DNA from: an uncultured Christensenella sp.
GTDB taxonomy: Bacteria > Bacillota > Clostridia > Christensenellales > Borkfalkiaceae
Assembly (NCBI GenBank): GCA_910576655.1
Contig: CAJTJC010000004.1
Coordinates: 62,001 to 126,000 of the forward strand
Length of the DNA: 64,000 bases
Direction: 5' to 3'
Positions 58,996 through 64,000 of this stretch are shown here, one piece after another. Position 1 is the stretch's first letter; every line of letters begins with the position of its first letter. Below the pieces are notes generated by a model, which saw only the letters and a list, made by a program, of their open reading frames with translations, did no database searches and was not told the DNA's origin. Both the position numbers and the translations under genes were made by a program.

Positions 58996-59652
58996 ATGTC
59001 ATTCTTTTCAAATTTTCACTCGGATAAATGTCCCGGCACAATCAGCGGCAATCCCTTAAACGGGCTGTGTGAAAAGGTGTGCATTCAGGCGCAAAAAATA
59101 TTCGATGCCTGCATTAAGCAGATTCAGATAGAAAATTATACCTTAACTCTCACCGACAACGTACCCGGCGACCCTACATATCCATTAACCTTCATAAGCG
59201 CGCGGTCTACCCAGTCCGCAGGCGTAATAACTAATCTCAACGTCGAAAGGCTTGCCGATAAGCCCGGCTGCGCGAGAGTGCAGGCGACGGTCGGTATCCC
59301 CGTCGAGGTTGCCTATACCGACGCAAACGGAACGGAGGGGGTTGCAAACGCAACGATAACCGTATCGCACGACGTATTGCTTTTCGTTCCCGCTCCGTCG
59401 ATTATGCCTTACAAAATTACTGCGGAGGTAAGCGCTGTTTGCGCGGAAGGTACGTTCAATCCCGACGGCAACACATTCTCCGTAAACGTCTGCCTGACGA
59501 CGATTTTAAAGGTTGCAATCGACGTCGAAATCCTCGTGCCCAGCTACGGCTATTGTGCAATACCTCCCGCGCAGGACTACTCGCAGGAAGTATGTACGGG
59601 GTTCTTCGAGCTGCCGCTATATCCTCAGGGCAAAACCTGTTCAAAGCAATAA
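58996..59652 (+). CDS. Clostridial Cys-containing protein, possibly spore-associated
   Basis: A 218-residue protein starting MSFFSNFHSDKCPG, with C12, C25, C29 and C39 (LNGLCEKVCIQAQKIFDACIKQI), a beta-rich middle and CTGFFELPLYPQGKTC near the end. I recall similar uncharacterised proteins in Clostridia; a spore coat role is only a guess from the Cys content and neighbouring spore genes. Start 58996 follows CGGAGG. Confidence 0.65.
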   Translation: MSFFSNFHSDKCPGTISGNPLNGLCEKVCIQAQKIFDACIKQIQIENYTLTLTDNVPGDPTYPLTFISARSTQSAGVITNLNVERLADKPGCARVQATVGIPVEVAYTDANGTEGVANATITVSHDVLLFVPAPSIMPYKITAEVSAVCAEGTFNPDGNTFSVNVCLTTILKVAIDVEILVPSYGYCAIPPAQDYSQEVCTGFFELPLYPQGKTCSKQ

Positions 59653-59655
59653 ATC

Positions 59656-59681
59656 AAAGGCGAAGCGCAAGCTTCGCCTTT
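59656..59681 (+). terminator. Intrinsic terminator
   Basis: AAAGGCGAAGC (59656-59666) pairs with GCTTCGCCTTT (59671-59681) around GCAA. Confidence 0.8.
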
Positions 59682-59762
59682 AAATTTGCCTTATTTATAG
59701 TATTATGCGTGACATAATCGCCTTATTTTGCCCGCAAAACGCTTTAAAATATAATAAAAGTG

Positions 59763-59771
59763 TGTTATAAT
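59763..59771 (+). promoter_or_regulatory. Extended -10 promoter against the phosphoesterase start
   Basis: TGTTATAAT (TATAAT 59766-59771) is an extended -10 element; ATG 59778 follows after 6 bases, so transcription should begin at or next to the A of ATG. No binding site and a poor -35. Confidence 0.7.
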
Positions 59772-59777
59772 GTAAAC

Positions 59778-60473
59778 ATGCAAATATTTTCAATAAGCGA
59801 TTTGCACCTTTCGGGAAAAGCCGACAAGCCAATGGACGTGTTCGGCGCGGGCTGGGAAAATCACTTTGAAAAAATTAAATCAGACTGGCAAAGCAAGGTT
59901 ACCGACGACGACGTCGTGCTTATCTGCGGCGATATTAGCTGGGGTACCGACCTCGAAGAAGGACTGTTCGATTTGCAGTCGCTAAGCGGGCTTAAAGGCA
60001 GAAAGGTCTTTATTCGCGGCAACCACGATTACTGGTGGAACGGCATAACCAAGCTTCGCCGCGCCGCGCCGGACGACAGCTTTTACTTTCTTCAAAACGA
60101 TTGCGTGCGGTTCGGTAACGTGATAATTTGCGGCTCTCGCGGGTGGACCTGCCCCGGCAGCTCGGACTATTCCGAGCATGACGAAAAGCTTTATCTAAGG
60201 GAAGCCGAGCGGTTCAAGCTCTGCTTTAAAGAGGTCGCAAAAATCCGAGGCGAGGGCGACAGGGTTATCGCAATGATACATTATCCGCCGTTTTCGGTTA
60301 AATCGCCCGATACTGCGTTTACCAGGCTGTTTGCCGAAAATGCAGTAGAAAAAGTGGTTTTCGGTCATATCCACGGCGAAATATTTTTTCCTTTCCGCAC
60401 CGTTAAGGACGGAATAGAATACGTGCTCACCTCGTGCGATAAGGTCAATTTTACTCTTCAAAAAATAATTTAA
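59778..60473 (+). CDS. Metallophosphoesterase
   Basis: A 231-residue calcineurin-like phosphoesterase with all metal motifs: SISDLHLSG, ICGDISWG, IRGNHDYWW, MIHYPPF and VFGHIHGE. Similar to YfcE/YmdB-type and other small phosphoesterases; substrate unknown. The start at 59778 (MQIFSISDLH) is preferred to a GTG at 59760, which lies upstream of the predicted transcription start. Confidence 0.9.
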   Translation: MQIFSISDLHLSGKADKPMDVFGAGWENHFEKIKSDWQSKVTDDDVVLICGDISWGTDLEEGLFDLQSLSGLKGRKVFIRGNHDYWWNGITKLRRAAPDDSFYFLQNDCVRFGNVIICGSRGWTCPGSSDYSEHDEKLYLREAERFKLCFKEVAKIRGEGDRVIAMIHYPPFSVKSPDTAFTRLFAENAVEKVVFGHIHGEIFFPFRTVKDGIEYVLTSCDKVNFTLQKII

Positions 60474-60506
60474 CCGCGCAAGCCTTTTGGGCTGCGCGGT
60501 TTATTT
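60472..60506. terminator. Bidirectional terminator
   Basis: AACCGCGCA (60472-60480) pairs with TGCGCGGTT (60493-60501), with inner GCC/GGC pairs and T runs on both sides, between convergent genes. Confidence 0.85.
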
Positions 60507-61189
60507 TAAAAGGTTTTAAACGCGTATTTCTGTTCCTTGAAATATCTGATAATGTTTTTCAGCGCCTTTGCGGTAGTGGTCTTTGTCGTCGAATCGTGCG
60601 CAAGCAGCACGACGGTATCGCGTCCCTTAGACGTGTCAACGGCGCTTTTATACAGAATTTCGGGCGGGGCGGAATAGTATTCAGCGTCGCAGACCGAAGC
60701 GTTCCAGTCCACGCACTTCATGCCGTGCGCCCTTACGGCGGAAACAAGTCTGTCGCTCAGTCCGTAGCTGCCGCCGGGGAAGCGGTAAACGTCGGTATAG
60801 CTGCCCGTAACGTCCTTAATAATTTTATTGCATTTGTCTATATCTTCTATAAGGTTTTCGGGCGACGCGTAAATGTGCCCGTACTTGTGCGAATAGGAAT
60901 GTACGGCAACGGTGTGCCCCTCGGCAATCTCGCGCTCTAACAGGTATTTTCTGCTTTCGGCGGCGGACCCGACGATAAAGAAGGTAGCTTTGACGTTTTC
61001 CTCTTTAAGCACGTCGAGAATTTTCGGCGTAACGCGGTCGCTGGGGCCGTCGTCAAAGGTCAGGTAAACCGACTTTTCCGTGCCTGTGTCAGCAAACACG
61101 TCGCCGCCGTTAAAAATTTGACTGCACATTACCAGAATAAGCACAAACGCCAGCAGCATGGCGCAATAGGCGTGATAATTTCTGTTCAT
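60506..61189 (-). CDS. Polysaccharide deacetylase (NodB domain), membrane-anchored
   Basis: A 227-residue protein: N-terminal membrane segment (10-30), then a NodB domain with VYLTFDDGPSD (catalytic and metal Asp), HTVAVHSYSHKYGH (metal His pair), YRFPGGSYG and a late VVLLAHDS. Deacetylates peptidoglycan or another N-acetylated glycan outside the membrane. It resembles PdaA-type enzymes in length, which would fit cortex synthesis, but this is not proven. Confidence 0.88.
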   Translation of the reverse strand: MNRNYHAYCAMLLAFVLILVMCSQIFNGGDVFADTGTEKSVYLTFDDGPSDRVTPKILDVLKEENVKATFFIVGSAAESRKYLLEREIAEGHTVAVHSYSHKYGHIYASPENLIEDIDKCNKIIKDVTGSYTDVYRFPGGSYGLSDRLVSAVRAHGMKCVDWNASVCDAEYYSAPPEILYKSAVDTSKGRDTVVLLAHDSTTKTTTAKALKNIIRYFKEQKYAFKTF

Positions 61190-61236
61190 ATCCGTATGAT
61201 GTGCAGAATTTTGGAATTTACTTCCTTTTTTGAAAA

Positions 61237-61893
61237 TTAATTGAGTTCCGCGTTGATAATTCTGTCGGCAAGCGCAATCTGAATATATCGCATATTTTTC
61301 GAAAGCAGAAAACCGCCGCTTACGTTTTTACATTCCTCTACGGCGGATTGCAGGCTTTGCGTAAAGCAGTTGGCGGGGTTGTTTTTCAGCAATCCGTTCA
61401 GCGAGTCGGTAATAGAGGTAAGCAGTTGTTTTGCCTTGCTCTGCGAAAGCGAGCCCGTATCCAGTCCGTTCGCGCACTCGTAAGCAAGCGCGGAAAGCGA
61501 GTTCAGGGTTTTAAGGTTTCCCAAGTAAAGCTGCTCGTTTTTCTTTGCGTTGCTGCCTTGCAGACGGTATTGCTTGGTTTCTATTTTCAGAACGGAACAT
61601 TCTAAATCCCGCTCCTTAAGTTTCGCGCAAACGGAATCGGCTTCGTCGCTCTTGTAGTAGCAGGAAAGCGTAACGTAATAATTGCCGCCGTGCGGTAGTA
61701 TATATCCCGCGCCGCCGTAGCTTGAAACGGTTTTGGAAATCGCGTCGGCAGAAATTGCGTTGTCGGTCATTCTGTAACATACGAAGTAGTACGTCGCTTT
61801 GAAATCGAGCTTACCGCCCGAACAGGTGGCCGCGCAAAGGCAGATAATCACCGTTGCGGTAACGATAGCGGCAAGCGCGGAAAACATTTGCAT
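61237..61893 (-). CDS. Membrane-anchored hypothetical protein
   Basis: A 218-residue protein with an N-terminal membrane segment (FSALAAIVTATVIICLCAAT), a SPOR-like alpha/beta region (YILPHGGNYYVTLSCYYKSDEADSVCAKL) and a helical C-terminus. Start 61893 is preferred to ATG 61914: AAAAAAGG lies 8 bases before it, while a TATAAT at 61920-61915 on this strand would put the transcription start downstream of 61914. The SPOR-like reading suggests peptidoglycan binding, as in sporulation protein partners of CwlD-like enzymes (inference). Confidence 0.65.
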   Translation of the reverse strand: MQMFSALAAIVTATVIICLCAATCSGGKLDFKATYYFVCYRMTDNAISADAISKTVSSYGGAGYILPHGGNYYVTLSCYYKSDEADSVCAKLKERDLECSVLKIETKQYRLQGSNAKKNEQLYLGNLKTLNSLSALAYECANGLDTGSLSQSKAKQLLTSITDSLNGLLKNNPANCFTQSLQSAVEECKNVSGGFLLSKNMRYIQIALADRIINAELN

Positions 61894-61968
61894 AGATAAG
61901 CCTTTTTTAACCATATTATATGATATTTCATTTCCTTAATAAATATTTGATTATAACCGTAAAATTGC

Positions 61969-61996
61969 TTGCAAATTTTCAAATTTTTGTTATAAT
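61969..61996 (+). promoter_or_regulatory. Promoter of tRNA-Thr
   Basis: TTGCAA (61969-61974), 16 bases, extended -10 TGTTATAAT (TATAAT 61991-61996), 10 bases before the tRNA. Confidence 0.75.
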
Positions 61997-62006
61997 AATA
62001 TTGTTC

Positions 62007-62082
62007 GCTAATATGGCTCAGCTGGTAGAGCAGCTGATTCGTAATCAGCAGGTCGCCGGTTCGAATCCGGCTATTAGCTCCA
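62007..62082 (+). tRNA. tRNA-Thr (anticodon CGT)
   Basis: A full cloverleaf of 76 bases: acceptor GCTAATA (62007-62013) with TATTAGC (62072-62078); D arm GCTC/GAGC; anticodon stem GCTGA/TCAGC with loop TTCGTAA, anticodon CGT at 62040-62042, reading ACG; T arm GCCGG/CCGGC with TTCGAAT; TCCA encoded at 62079-62082. Confidence 0.97.
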
Positions 62083-62084
62083 AC

Positions 62085-62120
62085 AAAGTGCCCGAAACGA
62101 TATTCGGGCACTTTATTTTT
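62085..62120 (+). terminator. Terminator after tRNA-Thr
   Basis: AAAGTGCCCGAA (62085-62096) pairs with TTCGGGCACTTT (62103-62114), then ATTTTT. Confidence 0.9.
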
Positions 62121-62152
62121 AAAAATTATTTTATAATTGAAGAAAAGGCATC

Positions 62153-64000
62153 ATGAAAAGAATATTCAAAGGTAAAATTTTATTTGCAATTTCGTTTATT
62201 GCGGTCTTTATCGCGGCGGTATTTTCTGTCGCTTGCAAAGAAGACGATACCCGCACGTTTAAATTTACGGAGCAGGTGGGGACTATTTCAAACCCCGGAA
62301 TAGGCTACACTACGACCGACTGGTATCACACCGCAGTCGGCGATACTAAGCCGCGCGACAGGCAGGGCGATATTGTGCTGTTTTTCATTGATTTAAGTCC
62401 TTTTTCTTCGGGTGCAAACGGTAAGGGCGTTGACTACGACCTCGACGAACGGTTTTTTACCTCGCTGAGAGCAACTTTTGAAAATTGCCGCAACAACGGT
62501 TCGACTGTCGCGGTTCGGTTCAGATACGACGAAAACGGCAAATCAGACCCCGAGCCCGCCTCGTTCGGGCAGGTTTTAAAGCATATTTCACAAATTAAAA
62601 GCAGCGGAGTTTTGCAAGATTATAAGGATATACTTATGTTCGTCGAAAGCGGCTTCGTCGGCAAGTGGGGCGAACAGCACGGCGGTAAATATACCGACGT
62701 CGAGCATAAAGCAAAGCTGTTAAAGGCAATGCTCGACTGCGTTCCGTCACCTGTACCCGTAACGGTGCGAACGCCGGACACTTTTGCAAAATACGTAGGC
62801 TTAGACAGAAGCGAGCTTGCCGACTACGTTGCCGAGAAGGGCAGCGATGCGGCGCGGGTGGGGCTTTATAACGACGGTTATATGGGGTCTGATACCGACC
62901 TCGGTACCTACGCAAACCGTGAAATTGAAACGCAGTGGCTTTCAAACCAGACCTCGGCTTACTTCGGCGGCGAGTTTTCGGGCAATATCGAATTTGCTCA
63001 GAAATACGACGCCTATCTACCCGAAAACTGTATACCCGAGATGTATAAGACGCATTTAAGCTACGTAAACGGCAATATTTTCGAGCTTTACAAGGACTAC
63101 GTTTTTGATAAAAATTACGACGTCGCGGGCTTCGACAATTCCGCATATTACGGTCAGAGCGTATTTCGGTTTATACGCGACCACCTCGGTTATCGTTTCG
63201 TGCTTACAGAAAGCTCTTTCCCGAAGACCGTTGAGAGGGGCGGAAACTTGGAATTTTCGTTCACCGTAACAAACAACGGCTTTGCAAACCCGATAAAAAA
63301 GCAGAACTGCGAAGTGATTTTTGAGAAGGACGGTAGATTTGTAAAGACCGAAGTCGGACTCGACCCAATGCAGTGGTACTCCGGCAGCACCGTTAAAAAT
63401 CAGCCCGTAATTAAACTTCCCGCGTTAATGGAAGCGGGCGAGTGGAAGGTATATTTCAAAAGCTCGGTTGGGGTAAACCCGCTGTCGCAGTACGGCTTCC
63501 GTTCCGTACGTTTTGCAAGCAACGACGTTTGGAATGAAGCTCTCGGTGCAAATTATCTGGGCTGCGTGGAAATTACGGCTTCCGAAGATAATATCGCCGA
63601 CAACGGTATCGGTGAAGCGGGTAAAGCTTTAAAGCCCGCGCATTTATACTCGTTCGGCGGCAAAACCGTTATTGACGGCGCTCGTTCTGACGGCGAGTGG
63701 ACTGAAGACGATGTGATTACCGACAACGGTCAATACCGATTGTATGCAAAATGCGACGAGGACAATCTTTATATTATGGCGGACGTTCCGCACGGCGCCA
63801 AAGCCCCCGTGTTCAATTTCCGCGCCCAAAACGAGGATAACGGACAAACGTACTGGCTGTATAGGCAGTCGAACGGATTTATTTACTTCAATCACGACGA
63901 CAAAACGGGGCACGCTGGTTTAAGCGTAAAATACAGCGATAATCTTTGCGAGTTCGCAATTCCTTTCTATATGCTGGAATTGACGAACGGAACGACTTTG
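62153..64000 (+). CDS. DUF4874/DUF4832 secreted lipoprotein (3' end outside window)
   Basis: At least 616 residues, still open at the window end. Signal peptide with lipobox SVAC (C28). NPGIGYTTTDW, IDLSPFSS and DILMFVESGFVGKWGEQHGG match DUF4874; RVGLYNDGYMGSDTDLGTY, YFGGEFSG and FIRDHLGYRFVL match DUF4832. After about residue 490 a module like carbohydrate-binding family 9 begins (TVIDGARSDGEWTEDD, LYIMADV). These proteins are presumed to act on glycans at the surface; no activity is established to my knowledge. AAAAGG precedes the ATG. Confidence 0.82.
   Translation, partial: MKRIFKGKILFAISFIAVFIAAVFSVACKEDDTRTFKFTEQVGTISNPGIGYTTTDWYHTAVGDTKPRDRQGDIVLFFIDLSPFSSGANGKGVDYDLDERFFTSLRATFENCRNNGSTVAVRFRYDENGKSDPEPASFGQVLKHISQIKSSGVLQDYKDILMFVESGFVGKWGEQHGGKYTDVEHKAKLLKAMLDCVPSPVPVTVRTPDTFAKYVGLDRSELADYVAEKGSDAARVGLYNDGYMGSDTDLGTYANREIETQWLSNQTSAYFGGEFSGNIEFAQKYDAYLPENCIPEMYKTHLSYVNGNIFELYKDYVFDKNYDVAGFDNSAYYGQSVFRFIRDHLGYRFVLTESSFPKTVERGGNLEFSFTVTNNGFANPIKKQNCEVIFEKDGRFVKTEVGLDPMQWYSGSTVKNQPVIKLPALMEAGEWKVYFKSSVGVNPLSQYGFRSVRFASNDVWNEALGANYLGCVEITASEDNIADNGIGEAGKALKPAHLYSFGGKTVIDGARSDGEWTEDDVITDNGQYRLYAKCDEDNLYIMADVPHGAKAPVFNFRAQNEDNGQTYWLYRQSNGFIYFNHDDKTGHAGLSVKYSDNLCEFAIPFYMLELTNGTTL

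Noticed and set aside
1..64000. CRISPR arrays, insertion sequences, rRNA operons
   Set aside because: No spaced direct repeats, transposase motifs or rRNA sequence were seen anywhere in the window.

Overview
The window reads as a chromosome segment of an uncultured gut-type Clostridium-related Firmicute (class Clostridia). The evidence is the gene order scfA-scfB (SCIFF peptide and its radical SAM maturase) next to tgt, yajC, secD and secF, then recJ and a bifunctional (p)ppGpp enzyme, mrnC-rlmB-sigma-H, dnaX-ebfC-recR, and sporulation genes (yabP, yabQ, a cwlD-like amidase, a spoVB-like flippase). Nearly every gene is intact. Sigma-A type promoters and intrinsic terminators are easy to see.

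Bases 1 to about 11,200 are foreign: the right-hand part of a prophage or integrative element with mostly small, tightly overlapping + strand genes. Recognisable products are an Api92-like MPNWC protein, a PemK/MazF-like toxin without an obvious antitoxin, an XRE regulator, a DUF4942 N6-adenine DNA methyltransferase, an MTA/SAH nucleosidase, a phage-type C5-cytosine methyltransferase with an internal repeat, a MazG-like pyrophosphohydrolase with a zinc-knuckle tail, and a three-Cys radical SAM-like DUF5131 protein. The methyltransferase and nucleosidase genes are linked by stop/start overlaps, so this looks like one SAM-consuming cassette carrying its own by-product clearance enzyme. No integrase or structural gene is visible, so the element type is unknown. 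It ends just upstream of tgt, where ruvB and queA often lie in Clostridia.

From 11.3 to 25.2 kb: tgt (with a structured leader), yajC, a TIGR04086-type membrane protein, scfA/scfB with a hairpin between them, divergent secD/secF, recJ, rsh, an MBL hydrolase, hemZ and a membrane protein. A small XRE/DUF6809 divergent pair follows, with three matching 15-bp operators. From 25.8 to 44.2 kb: rpsO-pnp, cwlD, mrnC-rlmB-sigH-like, dnaX-ebfC-recR-gpsA, typA, yabP-yabQ-divIC-ppx, an M50-like membrane protease and gyrB-gyrA. From 44.2 to 64 kb: a CtpE-like P-type ATPase, serS, a DEDDh exonuclease with an RsmF-like methyltransferase, a 1374-residue surface lipoprotein with a C-terminal membrane anchor, a TauE/SafE transporter split into two half-genes, a SpoVB-like flippase, LysM and Cys-rich proteins, a phosphoesterase, a polysaccharide deacetylase, tRNA-Thr(CGT) and a truncated DUF4874/DUF4832 lipoprotein.

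The most unusual signals are the SAM cassette, the methyltransferase repeat, SecD/SecF lacking the usual membrane aspartates, operators placed exactly in promoter spacers, and a set of genes whose -10 box lies 6-9 nt before the start codon with no ribosome binding site (predicted leaderless mRNAs).
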